Source of the DNA: Hallerella sp963656065
GTDB taxonomy: Bacteria > Fibrobacterota > Fibrobacteria > Fibrobacterales > Fibrobacteraceae
DNA length: 34,418 nucleotides
Assembly: GCA_963656065.1 (NCBI GenBank)
Contig: CAVKGV010000018.1
Span: 1 to 34,418 of the forward strand
Reading direction: 5' to 3'
The notes beneath the pieces were generated by a model, which searched no databases, was not told the DNA's origin, and worked only from the letters and a program-made list of their open reading frames with translations. This document shows positions 23,743 through 31,257 of this stretch, piece after piece. The position numbers and the translations under genes were made by a program. Numbering within the stretch: position 1 is the stretch's first letter; each line of letters begins with the position of its first letter.

Positions 23743-24620
23743 TGCGTGTGCTCTTGCTTGCCGCGGGGCTTGGAACGCGTCTCCGTCCGCTGACTCTCCA
23801 GATGCCGAAGCCCCTTGTCCGCATTGTCGATCGGACGATTCTCGAACACCAGGCGATGCTCGCGCGGACGCTTCCGGGAGCCGTTCTCCATGTGAACGCC
23901 CACTATCTTGCGGACAAATTAAGCGCCGAGGCGAACGCTCTCGGTTTTGAAAAGGTCTGGGAAGAATTTCCCGAAGCTTTGGGAACGGGCGGTCCGCTCT
24001 TCCGGATGAACCGGGAGGATCCGGTCGATGAACTCCTGGTGATGAATTCGGACTGTTTCTGCCGATTCGACTTGCGTTCGTTTGTGCGTCTTGCGAGATC
24101 TTCGGGCGCACCGTGCGCGCTACTCGCGGTCGATAATCCCATGGTGAATTCCATCTATGTGCGGAACGGACTTCTCGCGGGTATCCGCGACCGCTTTGGC
24201 GACAGGACAAAAGACCGCGTCACCTTTTCAGGAATTTCCTGGTATTCGAAACGAGCCCTTTCGGAAATCCGGGAAAACGAAACGGATGTGCGCCTCTTCT
24301 GGAAGCGGCTTTTTGAAAGCGGACACGCGCCTTTCATCGACGACAGCCAGAAATTTTCGCTCTGGATAGACATGGGAACTCCCGACGGTCTCATGCGGGC
24401 GAGCGATTTTCGGCGGAAGGAGATTGGCGTGGGAAATTTCGGCGTTCCGGATAGTGCGATGCCGCGGGCGAAGGCGACTGTCTGGATGCCCGGAGTCGAG
24501 GTTCCTTCTTCGGCGACGTTCGACCATGCGATTGTTTTTCCGGGAGCGGAAATCGAAGACGGGGAATGCGTGAAAAATGAAATCCGCGGAAAGGATTTCC
24601 GTTGGCAGATTGGAAGGTAG
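23742..24620 (+). CDS. sugar-phosphate nucleotidyltransferase, MurU-like
   Basis: The 292-residue protein starts with the nucleotidyltransferase signature AAGLGTRLRPLT followed by MPKPLV. It has EALGTGGPL and MNSDCFCRFD (metal- and sugar-binding loop) further on. The last ~60 residues have short hydrophobic repeats like a left-handed beta-helix (VWMPGVEV, AIVFPGAEI). Translational coupling to the NamZ-like gene suggests that it may activate MurNAc-1-phosphate with UTP like MurU of the AmgK-MurU recycling route. Sequence alone also allows other sugar-1-phosphates such as mannose or glucose. No AmgK-like kinase gene is in the window. Confidence 0.82.
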   Translation: MRVLLLAAGLGTRLRPLTLQMPKPLVRIVDRTILEHQAMLARTLPGAVLHVNAHYLADKLSAEANALGFEKVWEEFPEALGTGGPLFRMNREDPVDELLVMNSDCFCRFDLRSFVRLARSSGAPCALLAVDNPMVNSIYVRNGLLAGIRDRFGDRTKDRVTFSGISWYSKRALSEIRENETDVRLFWKRLFESGHAPFIDDSQKFSLWIDMGTPDGLMRASDFRRKEIGVGNFGVPDSAMPRAKATVWMPGVEVPSSATFDHAIVFPGAEIEDGECVKNEIRGKDFRWQIGR

Positions 24621-24629
24621 AAGGTTTTT

Positions 24630-25364
24630 ATGTCTAGATTCAGAATTGTCCTGGTCGAACCGGAGCATCCGCACAACGTAGGGTTTGTCGCCCGGGCGAT
24701 GCGTTCTAACGGGCTTTCGGAGCTTTATCTGGTTTATGCGAAACGCGATGTCGTGAATCCGGAATCCTACAGGACCGCGCACAATGCGGCTGCCATCCTC
24801 GACTCGGCGAAAGTCGTCCCCACTTTGGACGATGCGCTTTCGACGGCGAACTATGCGGTGGCGTTTTCCCGCAGGCGTTTTGACACGATTGTCCCGAACC
24901 TTTCCCTTCCGCATTTGCCGGAAAGGCTTCCCGACGGCTCGGTCGCGCTTGTATTCGGGCGCGAATCCTGCGGGCTTTCTCTAGAAGACATCGAACGCTG
25001 CGCGCTTGTGTGCGAAATTCCTGTCCCGGGGCAGATGAGCCTGAATCTTGCGCAGGCGGTGACGGTTGCCTGCTATGAGCTTTGCCGGGCGGGGCTTCTC
25101 GATGGTTCGGGGCTTCGCACCGACCGGGTTCCCTTGAAACGGGGCCGCATCGAAAAGGCGAATATCGGGCAGATTGAAAATTTTTTGAAATATCTGCACG
25201 AGAACCTGACGGACCGCTACCAGCACAACACATGGACGGAATCCGCCGTCCGGGAATTTTTGCAGCGGCTTTCGCCGACGCGCTTTGAAATGAGTGCGCT
25301 TCTTGGGCTTGTCAAGAGTCTCGTGATGCGCCGGGAAGAGAAATCCCGGAAAGAACCGGATTGA
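24630..25364 (+). CDS. TrmJ-like SPOUT RNA 2'-O-methyltransferase
   Basis: The 244-residue protein carries the SPOUT knot motifs of the TrmH/TrmJ family: EPEHPHNVGFVARAMRSNG near the N-terminus, VFGRESCGLS (~112-121) and SLNLAQAVTVACYEL (~140-155). The C-terminal ~80 residues are helical, as in TrmJ. It probably methylates the ribose at position 32 of tRNAs using S-adenosylmethionine. An AGAAGG box precedes the ATG, nine bases after the nucleotidyltransferase gene. The convergent RlmL-like gene ends only 15 bases beyond its stop with no clear terminator. Confidence 0.88.
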   Translation: MSRFRIVLVEPEHPHNVGFVARAMRSNGLSELYLVYAKRDVVNPESYRTAHNAAAILDSAKVVPTLDDALSTANYAVAFSRRRFDTIVPNLSLPHLPERLPDGSVALVFGRESCGLSLEDIERCALVCEIPVPGQMSLNLAQAVTVACYELCRAGLLDGSGLRTDRVPLKRGRIEKANIGQIENFLKYLHENLTDRYQHNTWTESAVREFLQRLSPTRFEMSALLGLVKSLVMRREEKSRKEPD

Positions 25365-25379
25365 TTTTCCGCTTTGCCG

Positions 25380-26546
25380 CTATGTGAAATCGAAAAGTAT
25401 GCGGACTTCGAGACCGCCGTGGAGCGTACGGATTTTCCGCTTCGGGGATAGGCCGAGAGCCTTTTCCGCTTCGGCGTTCGGAACGATGACCGCCGCCTTT
25501 GACAGGGAAAGGTCCGTGCGGATTTTCTTCCCGATTTCCCGGTAGAGGCGCGGAACGTCCGCGGAAATGCGCTTGCCGTAGGGCGGATTCAGCACGAGCA
25601 GGGACGAGCCTTTTGTCTTGGGAAGTTCAAAAAAATCGGACTGGGATATTTCAATTGCGCTCTCGGAAAGTTCCCGCAGAAACGGCGCGGCGCCTTCTTT
25701 TTCTAAGTTGTAGCGAATCGTCTCGAAAGCCTTTTTCGAGATGTCCGCGGCGTGGATTTTGAATCCGGGGAAAAGTTTCAGCCCGGGCGTGTTCCGCGTC
25801 ATGAAGTTCCACGCGTTCGGGCGGAACGAAGGCGCATTCTGCAGGGCGAATCTTCTGGTTCTCCAGAGGTTCGCACCGGACATGAGGAGTGCCGCTTCAC
25901 TTGAAAAAGTGCCGCTTCCCGCCATCGGGTCGAAAAGTTCGTTTGTATGCAAGAGGCCCGCTTCGAGGAGGATGGACGCGGCGAGCGTGTCGCGGATGGG
26001 GGCGGATTCCACGTGCCGCTCGAATCCTCGCTTGTAGAGCGGAATGCCGGCGAGGTCGGCGCTGAGGGTGCAGCGGTCGTTTTCGAAATGGACAAAGAGG
26101 TTTTGCGGAAAAGGTTCCCCGAAATTTTCACCGTTTTTTTCGAGCGTTTCCCGGACGATGCGTTCGATGCGTTCCGCGACGGCGTCCGTGTGGTAGAGCC
26201 TTGACTTCTTGCTTGTGACGCGGATGCTCGGCATGGAATTTTTGGAAAAGAACAGTTCCCACGGGATGCCCTGCGACTTCTTTTCGAACCGTCCGAAATT
26301 TTCGGCGGAGAAACTCTCGATGCGCATCACTACTCGCGTACATGTGCGGGAAAAGGCTGTCAGTTTCCAAGCCTCGTTGAGCTTTGCCGTAAAATCCAGC
26401 GCACCGAAGGATGCCTTGGCGGGTGCTGTAAATCCCAGAGCCCGGAATTCCGCTTCGCAGGTTTTCTCGAAACCGGGATGGCAAATGGCCCGGAAATCGT
26501 GGGGAATCGCCGTAACGTGCCGCTTGATGCGCTTTGAAAGATCCAT
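25380..26546 (-). CDS. RlmL-like 23S rRNA guanine N2-methyltransferase
   Basis: The 388-residue protein has an N-terminal THUMP-type RNA-binding region (~15-165) and a Rossmann methyltransferase domain. FDPMAGSGTFSSEAAL is the SAM-binding motif and NPPYGKR the catalytic NPPY motif. GIPLYKRGFE just before the domain is typical of the COG0116 group (RlmL N-terminal half, YpsC). It lacks the RlmK half found in E. coli RlmKL. The predicted reaction is N2-methylation of a 23S rRNA guanine. A TAAATTTG box four bases upstream of the ATG, with no Shine-Dalgarno, suggests a very short or absent leader. Confidence 0.88.
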   Translation of the reverse strand: MDLSKRIKRHVTAIPHDFRAICHPGFEKTCEAEFRALGFTAPAKASFGALDFTAKLNEAWKLTAFSRTCTRVVMRIESFSAENFGRFEKKSQGIPWELFFSKNSMPSIRVTSKKSRLYHTDAVAERIERIVRETLEKNGENFGEPFPQNLFVHFENDRCTLSADLAGIPLYKRGFERHVESAPIRDTLAASILLEAGLLHTNELFDPMAGSGTFSSEAALLMSGANLWRTRRFALQNAPSFRPNAWNFMTRNTPGLKLFPGFKIHAADISKKAFETIRYNLEKEGAAPFLRELSESAIEISQSDFFELPKTKGSSLLVLNPPYGKRISADVPRLYREIGKKIRTDLSLSKAAVIVPNAEAEKALGLSPKRKIRTLHGGLEVRILFDFT

Positions 26547-26550
26547 GCGC

Positions 26551-26558
26551 CAAATTTA
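26551..26558 (-). promoter_or_regulatory. TAAATTTG -10-like box, possible leaderless start
   Basis: The minus strand reads TAAATTTG-GCGC-ATG, almost the same as TATATTTG-TCGC-ATG in front of ruvX (13 of 15 bases). The box ends four bases before the RlmL-like start, so a transcript from it would begin at or near the start codon. Confidence 0.42.
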
Positions 26559-26644
26559 GAAAGTTCCCTCTGCGGAAAAAGGCTCGCAAAATCCGTATCG
26601 ATTTGTTATCGTTTACGAAAAGAAATTCCTGTATGGAGGTCCCG

Positions 26645-27295
26645 ATGAAAAAAATCCTCTTCGCCGTTTTGGCTCTTTGCGCTTTCGTTTTTGCCGAACC
26701 GCGTGTTCACGACGGCTTTTACATGAATCTCAAGTCGGGTTTCGGGTATATGGACCTGAAATCGGACAGGACGGACTATTCCTATGTCGATTTGAAGAGC
26801 GCCTTTTCTGAGAATCTGACTTTCAAGCTCGGCGGAGCCGTGAACCCGCACCTTGTAATTGTCGGTGCGTTGTCGATGTCGGTGACTAGCGGGGAAGTGA
26901 AGACTTCCGGATACTCCTATTATGGTTCCTATCAAACCCGGAAAACGGATGCGATGCTTTTGAGCATGGTTCTCGGACCGGGCATCGTCTTCTATCCGGT
27001 GCAGGGCGGCGCCTTGGACAACTTTTTCATCGGTGCGACGCTAGGACTTGGCATGTGCGGGATAGACCTCGAAAACGCCTATCTTTCATGGGAGGAAGAC
27101 GACCGCTCCTCTTCAAATACCGCATCGGGTTTCGGAGCTTCGCTTGAAATCGGCAAGGAATGGTGGGTGGGCGACAACTGGTCCTTGGGCGTCGATTTGG
27201 TCTATACCTATGTAATCGGCGAAGACATCGAATACAGCTCTCTCAAATGGACATCCAATGCCATCCAGCTGCGCTTTACGATTACCCGCAGCTAG
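26645..27295 (+). CDS. outer-membrane beta-barrel protein
   Basis: The start at 26645 has GGAGGT five bases before it and gives a 216-residue protein with a clear signal peptide (cleavage after FVFA, ~17). The mature part alternates polar and hydrophobic residues in strands (for example FYMNLKSGFGYMDLK and FGASLEIGKEWW) with glycine-rich turns. It ends NAIQLRFTITRS, as expected for a small eight-stranded barrel of the OmpW/OmpX size class. No enzyme motif is seen. An upstream in-frame start at 26534 was rejected because it would mask the signal peptide. Confidence 0.82.
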   Translation: MKKILFAVLALCAFVFAEPRVHDGFYMNLKSGFGYMDLKSDRTDYSYVDLKSAFSENLTFKLGGAVNPHLVIVGALSMSVTSGEVKTSGYSYYGSYQTRKTDAMLLSMVLGPGIVFYPVQGGALDNFFIGATLGLGMCGIDLENAYLSWEEDDRSSSNTASGFGASLEIGKEWWVGDNWSLGVDLVYTYVIGEDIEYSSLKWTSNAIQLRFTITRS

Positions 27296-27330
27296 TACGC
27301 TTTTAGCCGGAAGAATATAGATTTTCCGGT

Positions 27331-28584
27331 ATGGAATTCAATCTGTTTTACCGGCTCGCGTGCGCGCTCGCGATAGGTCTCATCATCGGGCTGCAGCGGG
27401 AGAATACCTACCAGAACGAGGATTTTCACCCGGCTGGCATTCGGACTTTCGCGATTACGGGGATCCTCGGCGCCCTTGCCGCGCTGATGTCTTTGCAGAT
27501 GGATTCGGCGGCTCCCTTTGTCGGGCTGCTGGTCGTGCTCGGGATTATCCTTGCGGCGACGCATGTTTCGGTTTCTAACGCTTCTTCGGGGATTACGACT
27601 AGCGTGGCGCTGGTTTCCGTCTTTATGCTCGGCGGGCTCTGCGTCTATGGGAAAGTTCTCGAAAGCATCGCTGTCGCCGTCTGCGTGCTGGGACTTCTCG
27701 CGTTAAAGGCACCGCTCCACGCCTTTGCCCACAAGGTTTCGAAGGACGACATTATCGCGACATTGAAATTCGCGCTGATTTCCGCGGTCATTCTCCCGAT
27801 CCTTCCCGAGCGTTCCTACGGCCCTGCGGGTCTCGAAGTGGTTTCGCCCTACAAGGTCTGGGTCTTTGTCTGCTTCATTTCCGGGATTTCCTTTATCGGC
27901 TACGTGCTTGTCAAGTGGGTGGGTCCGGGAAAGGGGATTGGCCTTACGGGGCTTTTCGGCGGGCTTGCTTCGAGCACGGCTCTTACGCTCAGCCTTTCGC
28001 AGCGGAGCCGGCAGAATCCCGAATATTCGACTTCGCTTTCGAAGGGAATCGTCATCGCCTGGTCGGTGATGTACTTGCGGCTCTTTCTCATCTGCGTCGT
28101 GCTTGTGCCGCAAATCGCCCCACATCTCGCTGTGGCGCTTTTGGTTCCGCCGGTTCCGGGATTTCTTTTCGCCTATTTCCTGCATCGCCGCGACAAGCGT
28201 CTGCACTCTTTGCCGATGACGAATTTTACGAACCCTTTCGAACTCTTGCCGTCGATCAAGTTCGGGGTCGTCTTTGCCGTTGTGCTGTTTATCGCGAACG
28301 CGGCGGAAAAGTTTTTCGGGAGCGGTGCGCTTTTCGCTTCGTGCTTCATCACGGGACTTGCGGACATGGATGCGATTACGCTTTCTGTCCTGGACATGGT
28401 GAAGCTCGGTTCCGTGGCGCTTCTGCCGGCGGGCAAGGCGATTGCGATTGCGAGCTTTTCGAATACGCTCTGCAAGGGAGGACTTGCGTACTTCTTTGGC
28501 GACAAGGAAATGCGCCGTCTGATTCTTCCGGCAACGGGAATCATCGCTCTGCCGTCGCTTGTGATCATCCTCTTTGTGCTTTGA
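27331..28584 (+). CDS. MgtC/SapB and DUF4010 family membrane protein
   Basis: The 417-residue polytopic protein begins with an MgtC/SapB-like region. ACALAIGLIIGLQRE and AGIRTFAITGILGAL are the typical charged motifs. It continues with a DUF4010 domain, seen in GLFGGLASSTALTLSLS, FITGLADMDAITLSV and SFSNTLCKGGLAYFFGDKEMRR. Around eleven membrane segments are visible. The combined family is widespread but its transported substrate is unknown; MgtC proteins are linked to magnesium starvation. A TATAGATTTT element lies 16 bases before the ATG and no Shine-Dalgarno is visible. A terminator follows the gene at 28586. Confidence 0.9.
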   Translation: MEFNLFYRLACALAIGLIIGLQRENTYQNEDFHPAGIRTFAITGILGALAALMSLQMDSAAPFVGLLVVLGIILAATHVSVSNASSGITTSVALVSVFMLGGLCVYGKVLESIAVAVCVLGLLALKAPLHAFAHKVSKDDIIATLKFALISAVILPILPERSYGPAGLEVVSPYKVWVFVCFISGISFIGYVLVKWVGPGKGIGLTGLFGGLASSTALTLSLSQRSRQNPEYSTSLSKGIVIAWSVMYLRLFLICVVLVPQIAPHLAVALLVPPVPGFLFAYFLHRRDKRLHSLPMTNFTNPFELLPSIKFGVVFAVVLFIANAAEKFFGSGALFASCFITGLADMDAITLSVLDMVKLGSVALLPAGKAIAIASFSNTLCKGGLAYFFGDKEMRRLILPATGIIALPSLVIILFVL

Positions 28585-28585
28585 T

Positions 28586-28615
28586 GTTGTAAATTTCTAC
28601 AACGGTTTTTCTTTT
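28586..28615 (+). terminator. terminator after MgtC/DUF4010 gene
   Basis: GTTGTA (28586-28591) pairs with TACAAC (28598-28603) around a six-base loop and is followed by GGTTTTTCTTTT. The stem is short but the T-tract is clear, and it begins directly after the stop codon. Confidence 0.6.
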
Positions 28616-28691
28616 CGCTGCGGGACGTTCGGGCGGAAAACGTTTAATTTAATGGGTGAACGATTCAAGTTCACAAGACCACACACACTCC

Positions 28692-28729
28692 ATCAGCCGT
28701 TTTCGAACGAGAGCGGCTGATTTTTTTTT
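28692..28729 (+). terminator. strong terminator without an assigned gene
   Basis: ATCAGCCG (28692-28699) and CGGCTGAT (28714-28721) form an 8-bp stem with a 14-base loop, followed by a run of nine T. It points rightwards, but the preceding gene already has a terminator. It may back that up or end a small transcript from 28604-28691. Confidence 0.75.
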
Positions 28730-28760
28730 GAAGAAATGTGGTGCGGTAAAGATGCCAACA

Positions 28761-28789
28761 AAGAAGTCCGGCTTGTCGCCGGACTTCTT
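28761..28789. terminator. hairpin downstream of aspS
   Basis: A perfect 12-bp stem AAGAAGTCCGGC/GCCGGACTTCTT with loop TTGTC lies 19 bases beyond the aspS stop. The T-run on the aspS side is weak, so it could be a terminator or an mRNA-stabilising structure. Confidence 0.55.
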
Positions 28790-28807
28790 GCGCAATTTCT
28801 GGAAGTT

Positions 28808-30598
28808 TTACGCCTTTTTCGAATCGAGCATGTTGATGGAAACGTGCAGGTCGTTCAGCTGGGCGACATCGACTTCGCTCGGGCTCTGGTCCATTGGGCT
28901 CGAAGCGCTCGTGTTTTTCGGGAAGGCGATGAAGTCGCGAATCGAATCCTGGCCTTCCATCGTCGCAACGACACGGTCGAGACCGAAAGCGAGACCGCCA
29001 TGGGGAGGCGCGCCAAACTTGAACGCATCGACAAAGAAGCCGAACTTCTCCTTGACCTGTTCCTCGGAAAGACCGAGCAGGCGGAAAACCTTTTCCTGGA
29101 CTTCCGGGTTGTGGATTCGGATGGAGCCTCCGCCGATTTCGACGCCGTTCAGGACGAGGTCGTAGGCTTCGGCGTTGCAGTCCTTGAGATTCCCGTCGAG
29201 CATCATCTGCAGATGTTCCGGCAGGGGATTCGTGAACGGGTGGTGCATCGCCATGTAGCGGCCTTCCGTTTCGCTGTATTCGAACATCGGGAATTCGGTA
29301 ATCCACACGAACTCGCGCTTTTTCGGATCGCGGAGACCCTTGATGCGGGCGACTTCGAGACGGAGCTGTCCCATGGCTGTCGCGGCGACCTTTTCGGGTC
29401 CGGCGATGAAGAACATCATGTCGCCGTCTTTCGCACCGACGGCATCGCGCAGGGCGTTCAGCTGTTCCGTGGTGAAGAATTTGCCGACCTGGGTTTCCAC
29501 CGTATCGTTTTCCTTGACGCGCATCCAGACGAGACCCTTGGCTCCGTATTTTCCGACGTAGGCGGTGAGATCGTCGATCTGCTTGCGGGTAAAGTCCAGG
29601 CATCCCTTGGCGGCTAGCCCGCGGACCTTTCCGCCGGCGGCGACTGCGTTCTTGAAAACGCCGAAGTTTGATGTCGCGGCGATTTCCGAGACGTCGTGGA
29701 TTTCGAGGTCAAAGCGGAGGTCGGGCTTGTCGGAGCCGTATTTGAGCATCGCTTCGTGCCAGTTCATGCGGCGGATGTGGCGCGGCGGTTCGAAATTCCA
29801 GACTTTGCCGAGAACCTCGGTCACGAATTTGTCGAACATTTCCATGACCTCGTCCTGGTTCACGAAAGACATTTCGACGTCGATTTGCGTGAATTCCGGC
29901 TGGCGGTCGGCGCGGAGGTCTTCGTCGCGGAAGCACTTCGCAATCTGGAAGTAGCGGTCGAAGCCGGCTATCATCAGGAGCTGCTTGTATTGCTGCGGGC
30001 TTTGCGGCAGCGCATAGAACTTGCCCGGGTTAACGCGGGACGGAACCAGGTAGTCGCGGGCGCCTTCCGGAGTCGATTTGCAGAGGACGGGCGTTTCGAT
30101 GTTTTCGAATCCGTTCGCATAGAAAAATTCATAGACCGCCTTGAGGAAGCGGCTCTTGAGTATCAGGTTCTTCTGGATCCACGGACGGCGAAGGTCCAGG
30201 TAGCGGTAGGTGAGGCGGAAGTCGTCGTTTTCCTTGCACTCTTCCTTCGGGTCGTTGATGGCGATTGGCGGGGTGAGCGATTCGTTCAGGATCTCGAGCT
30301 TGTCGATTTTCACATCGATCATGCCGGTCCCGATTTTGTCGTTTTCCATTCCGGCGGGACGGGCCTGGACTTCACCTGTCACGTAGATGACGTATTCGTT
30401 GCGGAGCCTGTCGGCGAGCTTGTGGACTTCCGGATTGCGTTCCGGGTTGAAGACCACCTGGGTCTTTCCATACTTGTCCCGAAGATCTACGAAAATGACG
30501 CCGCCCAAATCACGGCGACGATCTACCCATCCGGCGAGCGAGACTGTCTTTCCGATGTCCTCTGCGCGGAGTTCGCCACAGTTGTGTGTACGTTTCAT
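28808..30598 (-). CDS. aspS: aspartyl-tRNA synthetase
   Basis: The 596-residue class II synthetase has the bacterial layout. An OB-fold anticodon domain (~1-110) starts MKRTHNCGEL and contains GWVDRRRDLGGVIFVDLRD. The catalytic core shows ALPQSPQQYKQLLM and motif 2 FRDEDLRADRQPEFTQID (~215-235). A GAD insertion domain follows (~290-420), then motif 3 GLAFGLDRVV near 530. Length is normal for bacterial AspS. AAGGATG lies before the ATG. A TATATTTCGC box at 30631-30640 is the likely -10 region, and the gene is divergent from the cytochrome operon. Confidence 0.96.
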   Translation of the reverse strand: MKRTHNCGELRAEDIGKTVSLAGWVDRRRDLGGVIFVDLRDKYGKTQVVFNPERNPEVHKLADRLRNEYVIYVTGEVQARPAGMENDKIGTGMIDVKIDKLEILNESLTPPIAINDPKEECKENDDFRLTYRYLDLRRPWIQKNLILKSRFLKAVYEFFYANGFENIETPVLCKSTPEGARDYLVPSRVNPGKFYALPQSPQQYKQLLMIAGFDRYFQIAKCFRDEDLRADRQPEFTQIDVEMSFVNQDEVMEMFDKFVTEVLGKVWNFEPPRHIRRMNWHEAMLKYGSDKPDLRFDLEIHDVSEIAATSNFGVFKNAVAAGGKVRGLAAKGCLDFTRKQIDDLTAYVGKYGAKGLVWMRVKENDTVETQVGKFFTTEQLNALRDAVGAKDGDMMFFIAGPEKVAATAMGQLRLEVARIKGLRDPKKREFVWITEFPMFEYSETEGRYMAMHHPFTNPLPEHLQMMLDGNLKDCNAEAYDLVLNGVEIGGGSIRIHNPEVQEKVFRLLGLSEEQVKEKFGFFVDAFKFGAPPHGGLAFGLDRVVATMEGQDSIRDFIAFPKNTSASSPMDQSPSEVDVAQLNDLHVSINMLDSKKA

Positions 30599-30630
30599 AA
30601 AGTGAACATCCTTGTTTGGAATTTCAACGA

Positions 30631-30640
30631 GCGAAATATA
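30631..30640 (-). promoter_or_regulatory. TATATTTCGC -10-like box for aspS
   Basis: The minus strand reads TATATTTCGC, 32 bases before the aspS ATG, with a TTG-containing tract (TTTTTGCAA) about 20 bases upstream. It resembles the boxes before ruvX, ssb and the RlmL-like gene. Confidence 0.4.
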
Positions 30641-30732
30641 GAAAACTTGGAATTTGATTTTGCAAAAAGTTATTTTTTTTCACGACGGAGAGGTCGCGGA
30701 AACAGGGCCTCCCGAAGGATCGTGGTTGCGTC

Positions 30733-31257
30733 TTGAAAGTTGGAAAATCCAAGTTCGGGTTCTGTCTGCTTGCGCTTGCCGTGTGCGGCGTGGCGCTTGT
30801 CGCGTGGGATCTGCGCAGTTTCCCGAAATATCTTTCCGCTAGGTCCGAAATTCCGTTTAGCCACGAAAAGCACGGGGAAAATTTGGGAATGGACTGTTCA
30901 AAGTGCCATCCGGGAGCGTATTTTGGAATCCGGGCTACGATGCCTTCTCGTGCCGACTGCATGGACTGCCACAACCTGCCGCTTTCGGAATCCCCGGAAA
31001 TCGAAAAGCTCGAGCGCGTTCTCCCGGATGCGCCGGAGCGGCCTTTTGAATTTGAAAGCCGGATGCCGGCGAACGTCTTCTTTCCGCACGGGCTTCACGC
31101 GAAGGCGAAAGTTTACTGCGAAACGTGCCACGGTAGCGCTTCCGAAATCGATGCGGGCCGTAGGCCGGAAGTCCGGATGCAGGAATGCCTGGCGTGCCAT
31201 CGGGGGGAAAGGGGATTCCCGAAGGCTTCGACTGACTGTGCGAGGTGCCACCGGTGA
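30733..31257 (+). CDS. pentaheme c-type cytochrome, ActA/QrcA-like subunit
   Basis: The 174-residue protein starts at a TTG, the only usable start in frame. An N-terminal hydrophobic segment (~8-26) acts as a signal or membrane anchor. Five CxxCH heme motifs follow at residues 55-59, 76-80, 129-133, 152-156 and 169-173. HEKHG (44-48) and HGLHAK (119-124) probably supply distal histidines. The spacing resembles class III and NrfH/ActA-type multiheme cytochromes. It should be membrane-anchored with hemes in the periplasm, passing electrons to or from the iron-sulfur and NrfD-like partners whose genes follow. Its stop overlaps the next start by GTGA. Confidence 0.88.
   Translation: MKVGKSKFGFCLLALAVCGVALVAWDLRSFPKYLSARSEIPFSHEKHGENLGMDCSKCHPGAYFGIRATMPSRADCMDCHNLPLSESPEIEKLERVLPDAPERPFEFESRMPANVFFPHGLHAKAKVYCETCHGSASEIDAGRRPEVRMQECLACHRGERGFPKASTDCARCHR

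Noticed and set aside
27309..27330. CCGGAA/TTCCGG inverted repeat before the MgtC/DUF4010 gene
   Set aside because: Six-base arms around an AT-rich centre that looks like a promoter box are too short to claim as an operator.
28652..28720. 22-codon ORF as a leader peptide gene
   Set aside because: There is no ribosome site, and the gene after it on the plus strand is antisense (aspS), so there is nothing to attenuate. It was kept only as part of the orphan-terminator observation.
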